From NCBI GenBank assembly GCA_910586355.1, contig CAJUHJ010000008.1, positions 1 through 64,000 of the forward strand: DNA of 64,000 bases, written 5' to 3'. The notes under the pieces were generated by a model. The model was not told where the DNA came from, did no database searches, and worked only from the letters and a program-made list of their open reading frames with translations. How positions within the stretch are numbered: the first letter of the stretch is position 1; every line of letters begins with the position of its first letter. This DNA comes from an uncultured Lachnospiraceae bacterium. Its GTDB lineage: Bacteria; Bacillota; Clostridia; Lachnospirales; Lachnospiraceae. A program made the translations under genes and the position numbers. Shown one piece after another: positions 46,348 to 54,815 of this stretch.

Positions 46348-47478
46348 ATGGTCATCAAAAATGCTCTTGTTTTTACAGATGATTGCAAATTTGTACAAAA
46401 AGACGTCTATGTAGACAACGAACGATTTGCCGATACCGCTTCCGATTCAGATGTCATTGACGCAAGCGGATGCTATCTGATACCGGGCCTTATGGACATT
46501 CACTTCCACGGCTGTGTGGGACATGACTTCTGCGACGCTACAATGGAAGCTTTGACCGCTATGGCCGAATACGAATTGAAAAACGGTGTTACTTCTATCT
46601 GTCCGGCTTCTATGACCCTTTCTGAAGAGACATTAACCGACGTCTGTAAGAATGCAAAAGAATACCGCGACGCATGGAAAGCCGGAAGCAGCGCTAGAAT
46701 CTGCGGCATCAACTTAGAAGGCCCTTTCATTGCCATGAACAAAAAAGGCGCGCAGAACCCCAAATATGTAACCGCTCCAAATAAAGAAATGTTCCAGCAT
46801 TTGATTGACGCTTCCGACGGGCTTGTAAAACTTACCACAATCGCGCCGGAAACAGAAAATGCAATTGATTTTATTCGTGAATTTTCGGACAATGTGCGGA
46901 TTTCTATTGGACATACGGACTGCGATTACGACACTGCACGAGAAGCGTTTCTTGCCGGAGCAAGTCATATCACGCATTTGTTTAATGCAATGCCGCCGTT
47001 TACTCATAGAAAACCTGCATTAATCGGCGCTGGATTTGATACGAAAAAGGTAACGCCGGAAATCATCTGCGACGGTATTCATATTGATCCGTCGTCTGTA
47101 AGGACTGCTTTTGCAATCTTTGGCGACGACCGTATGATTTTAATCAGCGACAGCATGATGGCGACGGGTATGCCAAACGGCGACTATTCCCTTGGCGGAC
47201 TTGCCGTAAAAGTCACAGGACGTCTTGCTACGTTAGAAGACGGCACCATTGCTGGATCTGCTACCAATTTAATGGACTGTATGAGAACTGCAGTCCAGAA
47301 AATGGAACTGCCACTGGAAAGCGCGATAAAATGTGCTACCATTAACCCGGCAAAGGCAATCGGAGAAGACAAAGAATACGGAAGCATTACCGTAGGAAAA
47401 TATGCAGACTGCGTACTGTTAAAACAGGATAATTTAGAAATTAAAAACGTTATTTCACATGGTATTGTAGTAGCATAA
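46348..47478 (+). CDS. nagA: N-acetylglucosamine-6-phosphate deacetylase
   Basis: 376-aa amidohydrolase removing acetate from GlcNAc-6-phosphate, feeding NagB. LIPGLMDIHFHGCVGHDF carries the HxH pair. NLEGPFIA gives the metal Glu, and SIGHTDCDY, THLFNAMP and ISDSMMATG the remaining metal and substrate residues (the last Asp is catalytic). Complete length. Ends in the terminator at 47489-47520. Confidence 0.97.
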   Translation: MVIKNALVFTDDCKFVQKDVYVDNERFADTASDSDVIDASGCYLIPGLMDIHFHGCVGHDFCDATMEALTAMAEYELKNGVTSICPASMTLSEETLTDVCKNAKEYRDAWKAGSSARICGINLEGPFIAMNKKGAQNPKYVTAPNKEMFQHLIDASDGLVKLTTIAPETENAIDFIREFSDNVRISIGHTDCDYDTAREAFLAGASHITHLFNAMPPFTHRKPALIGAGFDTKKVTPEIICDGIHIDPSSVRTAFAIFGDDRMILISDSMMATGMPNGDYSLGGLAVKVTGRLATLEDGTIAGSATNLMDCMRTAVQKMELPLESAIKCATINPAKAIGEDKEYGSITVGKYADCVLLKQDNLEIKNVISHGIVVA

Positions 47479-47488
47479 AATGAAACCG

Positions 47489-47520
47489 AGAGACTGGGTA
47501 AAAAATCCCAGTCTCTTTTT
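47489..47520 (+). terminator. Terminator of nagB-nagA
   Basis: Perfect 10-bp stem AGAGACTGGG/CCCAGTCTCT, 8-nt A-rich loop, T5 tail. It ends 14 bp before the next ATG, so the next gene depends on readthrough or a promoter hidden within nagA. Confidence 0.9.
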
Positions 47521-47533
47521 AAGGAGGAAAACT

Positions 47534-48691
47534 ATGAAGCACAACAGGGAAAACCATAAAAGATATTTTACTTTCTTTATCTTTTGTTTTTGTATCATAT
47601 GCGCCTTGGGAATTTGTGAGAATCAAATCAATGCCAACGCAGCCGTTGTAAATGAAAATCTTCCGTCTGATACTACTGAGACAGAAAACCCAGAATTTAC
47701 AACTCCAGATTCCGATACGTCAACCATAACGCTGGAAAAAACTTCTGTAACGGCTTATCTGGTACCGACTTACACCTATGGCAAAACAGTCATTTATGGA
47801 AATGCAGAACTAGACATCGCAGTAAACAGTCCGGTAGTTTTAAGTGAAACCACACCCGGCGTGAATTTTAGCTGCAAAAGTTCCAACAAAAAAGTACGGA
47901 CGGAAGTCTCCCTTTCCGATAATATCCTGCATTTCAAATTTTACGGAAACCAGAATTGCAAAACAAAATTGACCGTTAGCATTGCAGATAAGAATTTTAA
48001 GATAAATGTTTCAGTAAAAACAGTAAAAATTTCTGATTCTTCTCTTTTACTTGAAAAAGGAAAAACAAAGACTTTAAAAATCAAAGGCTGTAACAAAGGA
48101 ATCAAATGGTATTCTTCCAACAAAAAAATTGCCACTGTTTCCAAAAAGGGCGTCGTAAAAGGCAAACGCATTGGAAATGTAATGATTTTTGCCAAAATCG
48201 GCAATAAACGCATTGGCTGTGCAGTATCTGTCACAACAAACACATTGATAAAAGTTTGCGAACGCGCAACCTATATCGGAACCCACTGGCAGTACAGCCA
48301 GGCAAAACGTACCCAGTACGGCTACTATGACTGCAGCGCATTGGTATGGAAAGCCTATATGGAATGTGCCGGGCTTTCTTTTGGAAACGCAAATTATCCA
48401 GGGACAAGCGCCTCGGAATCTGCATGGTGCCTGGCAAACAACCGAATGATAAATGGCGGGTATACCTACCAAAAAGTCAAGAAAATGCAGTTGAATCCGG
48501 GTGATCTTGTATTTAAATCCTCGAATTTAAACGACCCCTATCACACCACTTATCATGTCGAAATGTTTACCGGATATATCTGCCTTGGATACAACAGCAG
48601 CAAGAAACCAAACGTTACTTCCCTCTGGGCGTCCAGATCAGCCGGTTATGGCGCGGCAAACGGTTCCCTGCTTGCAAGGCCAATGAAATAA
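47534..48691 (+). CDS. Secreted NlpC/P60-type protein with Big_2 domain
   Basis: 385 aa from the ATG at 47534 (AAGGAGG upstream; a longer in-frame start would run through the terminator). Signal peptide near residues 15-40 (FFIFCFCIICALGIC). A Thr/Ser-rich linker and beta domain follow. A Big_2 Ig-like domain lies near 175-235 (LEKGKTKTLKIKG ... IKWYSSNKKIATVSKKGVV). The C-terminal NlpC/P60 fold has Cys in YDCSALVWKAY and His in TYHVEMFTGY, and a GDLVF strand. Likely a cell-wall peptide hydrolase such as a gamma-D-glutamyl-diamino acid endopeptidase. The large insert after the Cys makes it an outlying member, so the exact bond is unsure. Confidence 0.85.
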   Translation: MKHNRENHKRYFTFFIFCFCIICALGICENQINANAAVVNENLPSDTTETENPEFTTPDSDTSTITLEKTSVTAYLVPTYTYGKTVIYGNAELDIAVNSPVVLSETTPGVNFSCKSSNKKVRTEVSLSDNILHFKFYGNQNCKTKLTVSIADKNFKINVSVKTVKISDSSLLLEKGKTKTLKIKGCNKGIKWYSSNKKIATVSKKGVVKGKRIGNVMIFAKIGNKRIGCAVSVTTNTLIKVCERATYIGTHWQYSQAKRTQYGYYDCSALVWKAYMECAGLSFGNANYPGTSASESAWCLANNRMINGGYTYQKVKKMQLNPGDLVFKSSNLNDPYHTTYHVEMFTGYICLGYNSSKKPNVTSLWASRSAGYGAANGSLLARPMK

Positions 48692-48704
48692 GCCCTATTT
48701 CTTT

Positions 48705-49286
48705 TTACTTTTTTTGAATACAGTTTATCGTGTCAGATTCACTCGGAAAACGGACAACGCCCGTCTTTTGCAGCGCAAGCATGACAGCCGGAATAAAGGT
48801 AAGCTGTAACAGAATACCCGGCGCTGCATTTAAAAATGCGCCTGCCAAAAACATCTGCCAGGTAAAGGCTTCTTTCGCCACTCCCGTCATCAAAATGCGC
48901 ACCATTCCCCAGACAATTCTTCCGCCAAGCATAGCAATAATCAAAGAGCGGTACAGGGCCAGTGTGCATTTCCAGCGGGAACGGCTGTAAAGAAAACCGG
49001 CAATGAACCCATAAGAAGCAAGCTCAAACGCCATTGCAAGGCCGTTTGGCATAGGCGGCATCCCAAACAGCGCATATCGAAACAATGGCAGAATAAATCC
49101 AACGATACCGCCGTACTGCCACCCGCAGACGAGCCCGCAGACAAGTACCGGCAAGTGCATAGGCAGCAGCATACTGCCAACTTTCGGAATCTGTCCTGTA
49201 AAAAAAGGCAGGACAATTCCTACGGCTAACAGCATGGCAGATAATACAAGATTTTGAATTGGTTTTCGTATTGTTGTGTGTTCCAT
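48705..49286 (-). CDS. ECF transporter substrate-binding (S) component
   Basis: 193 aa with about six membrane segments. Sequence such as VGSMLLPMHLPVLVCGLVCG and GGIVGFILPLFRYALFGMPP is typical of ECF S components of vitamin transporters. These use a shared energising module encoded elsewhere. The vitamin cannot be told from sequence and no riboswitch is seen upstream: the gene starts 22 bp after the Big_2 gene with its own GGAGGG. Its stop is only 13 bp from the converging NlpC/P60 gene. Confidence 0.85.
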   Translation of the reverse strand: MEHTTIRKPIQNLVLSAMLLAVGIVLPFFTGQIPKVGSMLLPMHLPVLVCGLVCGWQYGGIVGFILPLFRYALFGMPPMPNGLAMAFELASYGFIAGFLYSRSRWKCTLALYRSLIIAMLGGRIVWGMVRILMTGVAKEAFTWQMFLAGAFLNAAPGILLQLTFIPAVMLALQKTGVVRFPSESDTINCIQKK

Positions 49287-49308
49287 ATATCCAACCCTCC
49301 AATTAATT

Positions 49309-50877
49309 TTATGGCGCGACTATGACATGGCATATCACGCTTTTATTTCCCAATGTCAGCGTTACGTCTGTTTCTCCTTCCGCTTTCCCCTCAAATATTA
49401 TAATCTCTTCGTTATACCATGCTTGTTCTGCTTCTACTATGCTTTCATCTGCCGTTTCGATTTCTAAATCATAGTACTTATTTGCGTCTGTCGGCGCGTA
49501 CTCATAACTTAAATTCTTTTGCTCATTTGGTTTTAACCTTATTTCTGTTTCTTCCAGCTCTAACTTCGTAATTTCCGGTTTCGCCACTACCACATGGCAT
49601 GTCACGCTTTTATTTCCCAATGTCAGCGTTACGTCTGTTTCTCCTTCGCTTACCGCTTGAAGAATCGGACGGTTCGCATATCCCCAGCTTCGTTTTACTT
49701 TTACTATCTTTTCATTTTTACTGTTCCATTTTAGGTCATAGTAATGAAACGCATTGGATGGAGCATACTCGTATTTTAATTCCTTTTCTTCATCTGGTTT
49801 TAAACGTATGGAAGTTTGGGCTGCTTTTAGTTTCGTAACGACTGGTTTTGCTACTGTCACCTGACAAACTGCCGTCACAGAGCCTATTGTCACGTAGACA
49901 ACGGTTTTTCCTTCTTTGCCTTTACTTTTTAAGGAAATTACATCATCATAAAACCAATCCAAAGATGCTTCTACAATCGAAGGATCCAGGGAACGAACTT
50001 CTACATCATAGTAATCCAGGCTATTCCCGGGATCTGCTTGAACATTAAATTTCATATTTTCATTGTACTCCATTTTAACAGACGACTTACTCAAAATGAC
50101 TTTTTTTACCAAAGGTTTCTTGACTTCGACCTTACATTTATAGCTTTTTCCATGCACTTTTGCAGAAATTGTCGCCCTGCCTTCTTCTCTTGCAGTAATA
50201 GTTCCTTTTTTTACTTTCACAATATCAGAATCGCTTGACTTCCATTTTATGGAATGTTTACATCCGGATAATTTAAGCGTCCTGCTTTCCCATAAATTGA
50301 CAGAAACGCTTGTCATATTTAATTTTGGAGCTTCTACTGTAACTTTACATGTTTTCTTTTTTCCTCCGGCATTTGCAGTAATCAAAGTTTTTCCTTTTTT
50401 TCTGGCTTTTATTTTGCCACTAGAAGAAACGGAGGCCACTGATTTTTTCGAGCTGCTCCATTTCACTTTCCCAGGCGCATTTTTTATTTTTAATTTTTTT
50501 GTCTGTCCTTTTAACATTAAAAGCGAAGTCTGGCTGATTTCCATTGGTTTTACCGTTTCCGGCGGCACATAACCGCCGCATACGCCGCCAGAACTGCCGG
50601 AACCGCCGCCCACATCAGAAGAACCGCCGGAACCGCCGCCATAACATTTACTGCATGGGGAAAGCCCCCTTGCCAAAGCTTCTGATAGAGAAGCCGGGTA
50701 ATACGATCCATAACCGCATGCATGTGTATGGTATTTTGAGCCTGTCGGGGTAACATAGACTGTCGTATCTGCCCATACAAAATTAGTATTCTGTTCTCGT
50801 ATTCCCCCTGAAAACAGAAGAAACAAAAACATCCATAAGATAAACTTTATTTTGATTTGTCTTTTTGTGTATTCCAT
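49309..50877 (-). CDS. Secreted Big_2 repeat protein with N-terminal Cys-His domain
   Basis: 522 aa. Signal peptide about 10-32. Residues 38-80 hold a small module with TGSKYHTHACGYG and LARGLSPCSKCYGG, a His plus three Cys set seen in many Firmicute exoproteins and resembling a metal-binding Ada-type fold. A Gly/Ser linker follows. Then come about five bacterial Ig-like (Big_2) repeats with patterns LKIKNAPGKVKWSSS, SVASVSSSGKIKARKKG and VTLTLGNKSVTCHVVVAKP; the last two are nearly identical. No enzyme or sortase signal. Probably an adhesive or wall-bound stalk. It starts 15 bp after purL, so it may be co-transcribed. Confidence 0.85.
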   Translation of the reverse strand: MEYTKRQIKIKFILWMFLFLLFSGGIREQNTNFVWADTTVYVTPTGSKYHTHACGYGSYYPASLSEALARGLSPCSKCYGGGSGGSSDVGGGSGSSGGVCGGYVPPETVKPMEISQTSLLMLKGQTKKLKIKNAPGKVKWSSSKKSVASVSSSGKIKARKKGKTLITANAGGKKKTCKVTVEAPKLNMTSVSVNLWESRTLKLSGCKHSIKWKSSDSDIVKVKKGTITAREEGRATISAKVHGKSYKCKVEVKKPLVKKVILSKSSVKMEYNENMKFNVQADPGNSLDYYDVEVRSLDPSIVEASLDWFYDDVISLKSKGKEGKTVVYVTIGSVTAVCQVTVAKPVVTKLKAAQTSIRLKPDEEKELKYEYAPSNAFHYYDLKWNSKNEKIVKVKRSWGYANRPILQAVSEGETDVTLTLGNKSVTCHVVVAKPEITKLELEETEIRLKPNEQKNLSYEYAPTDANKYYDLEIETADESIVEAEQAWYNEEIIIFEGKAEGETDVTLTLGNKSVICHVIVAP

Positions 50878-50892
50878 AAAAAGCTCTCCTTT

Positions 50893-53800
50893 TTATTGAA
50901 AATAGTTTACTCCTGATTCAAATAATTTCATATCCTGCTCGCCATAAATATTTATGGCGACAGATGCGCCTTTTCGTTCTGCATGAGCCATTTTACCAAA
51001 TACGCGGCCGTCGGGGCTTATAATTCCTTCAATTGCAGCATACGAGCCGTTGACATTCCATTCTTCATCCATTGTCGGCGTATTGTTTTCATTTACATAT
51101 TGGGTTGCCACCTGCCCGTTTGCAAACAAACGGTCTATCCATTCCTGCGGCGCTACGAAGCGGCCTTCACCATGGGAAGCCGGATTGCAGTATACCCCGC
51201 CGATTTCTGCCCCCATAAGCCATGGAGATTTATTTGAAACTACTTTTGTATAAACCATTTTACTGATATGGCGGCCAATCGTATTATATGTCAGCGTCGG
51301 AGAATCATCTTTTTGTTCGGTAATTTCACCATAAGGCACAAGTCCTAATTTTATCAGCGCCTGAAATCCGTTGCAGATTCCGAGCATAAGTCCGTCTCTT
51401 TCCTGTAAAAGACGATTCACTGCTTCTGTTAATTTTACATTGCGGAATGCAGTTGCAAAAAATTTTGCCGATCCTTCAGGTTCGTCCCCTGCTGAAAATC
51501 CGCCTGGGAACATAATAATCTGCGCCTGTGCGATTGCCCGTTCAAATTCATTTACGGATTCTCTAATATCTGCGGCATTTAAGTTTCGGAACACTTTCGT
51601 AATTACATTCGCGCCTGCGGCTTCAAATGCTTTTGCACTGTCGTACTCGCAGTTAGTGCCGGGAAAGACTGGGATAAATACCGTTGGTTTCGCTACTTTA
51701 TGTTTGCAGACATATACCTGCCCGCCCTGGTAAACATCTGTATCCAATGTTTCCTTTGTTTCTGCTGCGCGTGTCGGGAATACGTTTTCTAATGTGCCCT
51801 GCCATGCCATAAGCGCTTCTTCCATCAAAATACGCGTTTGTTTAAAAATAAATTCCTGCTTGTCATTGACATATCCTACAATGGATACATATTTTAAAAG
51901 TCCTGCGTTAAAACATGTCTTTTTGACTTCGTTTTCCTTATCCTGCGAAACTTCCACTACAATATTTCCAAATCCAGGGGCAAACAACACCTCTGGGCTG
52001 ACCTCATCCGCTATCGTAACGCCGAGTTTATTTCCGAATGCCATTTTGCTGACTGCGGCGGCCAGTCCTTTTCCATCCAGTGCATATGCGGATAAAATCG
52101 TCTTTTTGACTGTCAGCTTGTGTATCGTATCGTATAATTTCATTACCTGCTCATAAACTGGAAGATCATATTCATCTGTTTGAATGGTAAACAGCATTAA
52201 TACGTTTCCTTCTGATTTCAATTCCGGCGTTACAATGTCGCTTTCTTTTGCAACATCTACGGCAAACGAAACAAGTGTCGGCGGCACGTCGGTTTCATTA
52301 AAACTTCCAGACATACTGTCTTTTCCTCCAATGGAAGGCAGCGAAAAGCCCATCTGCGCGCTGTATGCGCCAAGCAGAGCCGCAAACGGCTGGCTCCAGC
52401 GGGAAGGTTCCTCAGACATTCTTCTAAAATATTCCTGGAACGAAAAACGTATCTTCCGAAAATCTCCGCCGGCTGCTGTAATTCTCGACACAGATTCCAA
52501 CACAGCATAAACTGCCCCATGATACGGTGAAAATGTAGATACTTCCGGATCAAAACCATAACTCATCATTGTCACGGCACCTGTATTTCCTTTTGCAACT
52601 GGAAGTTTTGCAACCATGCTCTGCGTTTCTGTCAACTGATAGCGTCCGCCATACGGCATAAATACGCTGCCCGCCCCAATGGACCCGTCAAACATTTCAA
52701 CTAATCCTTTCTGGGAACAAACGTTTAAATCGGAAAGCAAAGAAAGCCATGCTGTTTTCATATCGTTTTTTGCGATTGCTTCTTTAACTGAAGGAATCGA
52801 AATTTTATGCAGGCAGCAATCCTTTTGAGACGGAATCTCTACTGCAACATCTGTTTCCTGATGCGCTCCGTTTGTATCCAAAAAAGCGCGGGAAATATTT
52901 ACTATTTCTTTTCCTCTCCAGCTTAACACAAGACGCGGCTCTTTCGTGACAACAGCGACCGCAACTGCTTCTAAATTTTCTTCACCTGCATATGCTAAGA
53001 ATTTTTCTTTATCCTCCGGCGCAACCACAACTGCCATACGTTCCTGGGATTCGGAAATTGCAATCTCCGTTCCGTCTAATCCGGCATATTTTTTCGGAAC
53101 TTTATCCAAGTCGACACGCAGGCCGTCTGCAAGCTCCCCAATCGCAACGGATACGCCGCCCGCCCCAAAATCATTGCATTTTTTTATGATATAGCTGACT
53201 TCTTCTCTGCGGAACAAACGTTGGATTTTACGTTCTGTCGGCGGATTTCCTTTCTGGACTTCTGCGCCGCAGGTATCTATCGAAGCTGTATTATGGGCTT
53301 TTGAAGACCCCGTCGCACCGCCGCACCCATCGCGCCCGGTACGTCCGCCAAGCAGAATAATCACATCCCCGGGATCGCTTGTAAGCCGTTGTACGGCCCG
53401 CCTTGGCGCAGCGCCCATTACAGCGCCGATTTCCATACGTTTTGCAACGTAATTGGGATGGTAAATTTCTTTGACATACCCGGTTGCAAGGCCAATCTGG
53501 TTGCCGTAAGAACTGTACCCCTTTGCTGCGCTTCTGACAATTTTTTTCTGCGGAAGTTTACCCTCCATCGTATTTTTTACAGAAACTGTCGGGTCTGCCG
53601 CACCAGTGACGCGCATTGCCTGATAAACGTAAGTACGCCCGGAAAGCGGATCGCGAATCGCCCCGCCAAGACATGTTGCGGCCCCGCCAAACGGTTCAAT
53701 TTCTGTCGGGTGGTTATGCGTCTCATTTTTAAAATTAACAAGCCATTCTTCTGTTTTTCCATCTACTTCTACAGGAACGACAATCGAACAGGCATTGATT

Positions 53801-54696
53801 TCATCTGATTCTTCCTGATCTTTCAGTTTGCCTTCTTGTTTTAGAAGTTTCATTGCCATTAAAGCAATATCCATCAGGCAGACAAATTTGTCCTTACGGT
53901 TGGCATAAAGTTTTTTATGGGCGGCAAGATAATCTTCGTAAGTCTTTTGGATTGGCTCTTTGTAATCGCCGTTACCAAATGTAACGTCTTTTAATTCTGT
54001 TGAAAATGTCGTATGACGGCAGTGATCCGACCAGTACGTATCTAATACGCGAATTTCTGTCATGGAAGGATCGCGTTTTTCTTCGTTTTTAAAATAATTT
54101 TGTATATGAAGGAAATCCAAAAACGTCATAGCCAGGTTTAAAGAATGATAAAGTTCTTTTAATGCAGATTCCGCCATACCTGTAAAACCGTCAAAAATTT
54201 TAACGTCTTTTGGCTCTTCAAACGATGTCAAAAGCGTCTTTGGTTTATCCATGCCTGTTTCTCTTGAATCTACTGGATTTATACAGTGTGATTTGACTAA
54301 AGAAAACTGTTCCTCTGTGATATTTCCGCCGATTACGTATGTGACTGCGGAACGAATCGTCGGTTCTTCATCTTCTTTTAACAATTTGACGCACTGCTCT
54401 GCAGAATCCGCCCTCTGGTCAAACTGTCCCGGCAAATATTCTACACTAAAACTTTTTGCTCCGTTTAAATCAAACGTTTCTTCATACACAAAATCCACCG
54501 GGGGTTCAGAAAAAACGGTACGGACTGCTTTTTCATAGGTTGCATCCGATATATTTTCTACATCATAACGAATCAAAACACGTACTTCATTTACAGTATC
54601 TATGCCAAGATAGTTTTTAATTTCAGACTTTAACTCTTTTGCCTGTACTGCAAATTCCGGTTTCTTTTCTACATAAATTCTTCTCACACTGCTCAT
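50893..54696 (-). CDS. purL: Phosphoribosylformylglycinamidine synthase, single-chain
   Basis: 1267 aa from the ATG at 54696 (GGAGG upstream; an in-frame start five codons earlier lacks an RBS). It converts FGAR, glutamine and ATP to FGAM in purine synthesis. N-terminal PurS-like region, two AIRS/PurM-type halves (FKNETHNHPTEIEPFGGAAT, GDVIILLGGRTGRDG), and a C-terminal class I glutaminase with nucleophile Cys in LGICNGFQ and the His-Glu in SHGEGR. Length fits the large PurL form of Clostridia and Proteobacteria. No other purine genes are adjacent. Confidence 0.97.
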   Translation of the reverse strand: MSSVRRIYVEKKPEFAVQAKELKSEIKNYLGIDTVNEVRVLIRYDVENISDATYEKAVRTVFSEPPVDFVYEETFDLNGAKSFSVEYLPGQFDQRADSAEQCVKLLKEDEEPTIRSAVTYVIGGNITEEQFSLVKSHCINPVDSRETGMDKPKTLLTSFEEPKDVKIFDGFTGMAESALKELYHSLNLAMTFLDFLHIQNYFKNEEKRDPSMTEIRVLDTYWSDHCRHTTFSTELKDVTFGNGDYKEPIQKTYEDYLAAHKKLYANRKDKFVCLMDIALMAMKLLKQEGKLKDQEESDEINACSIVVPVEVDGKTEEWLVNFKNETHNHPTEIEPFGGAATCLGGAIRDPLSGRTYVYQAMRVTGAADPTVSVKNTMEGKLPQKKIVRSAAKGYSSYGNQIGLATGYVKEIYHPNYVAKRMEIGAVMGAAPRRAVQRLTSDPGDVIILLGGRTGRDGCGGATGSSKAHNTASIDTCGAEVQKGNPPTERKIQRLFRREEVSYIIKKCNDFGAGGVSVAIGELADGLRVDLDKVPKKYAGLDGTEIAISESQERMAVVVAPEDKEKFLAYAGEENLEAVAVAVVTKEPRLVLSWRGKEIVNISRAFLDTNGAHQETDVAVEIPSQKDCCLHKISIPSVKEAIAKNDMKTAWLSLLSDLNVCSQKGLVEMFDGSIGAGSVFMPYGGRYQLTETQSMVAKLPVAKGNTGAVTMMSYGFDPEVSTFSPYHGAVYAVLESVSRITAAGGDFRKIRFSFQEYFRRMSEEPSRWSQPFAALLGAYSAQMGFSLPSIGGKDSMSGSFNETDVPPTLVSFAVDVAKESDIVTPELKSEGNVLMLFTIQTDEYDLPVYEQVMKLYDTIHKLTVKKTILSAYALDGKGLAAAVSKMAFGNKLGVTIADEVSPEVLFAPGFGNIVVEVSQDKENEVKKTCFNAGLLKYVSIVGYVNDKQEFIFKQTRILMEEALMAWQGTLENVFPTRAAETKETLDTDVYQGGQVYVCKHKVAKPTVFIPVFPGTNCEYDSAKAFEAAGANVITKVFRNLNAADIRESVNEFERAIAQAQIIMFPGGFSAGDEPEGSAKFFATAFRNVKLTEAVNRLLQERDGLMLGICNGFQALIKLGLVPYGEITEQKDDSPTLTYNTIGRHISKMVYTKVVSNKSPWLMGAEIGGVYCNPASHGEGRFVAPQEWIDRLFANGQVATQYVNENNTPTMDEEWNVNGSYAAIEGIISPDGRVFGKMAHAERKGASVAINIYGEQDMKLFESGVNYFQ

Positions 54697-54815
54697 AGGT
54701 AAATCCTCCATTTCTTTATTGGTACTATCATACCATGGCCTATATAATAAGTATAATTAATATATCTTATTTTATATATAAATAAAAATTATATATCTGT
54801 ATAAGCATGGAAAAG

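Noticed and set aside
54697..54815. Purine riboswitch ahead of purL
   Set aside because: The 119-bp spacer is AT-rich and lacks the conserved three-way junction elements I could recognise.
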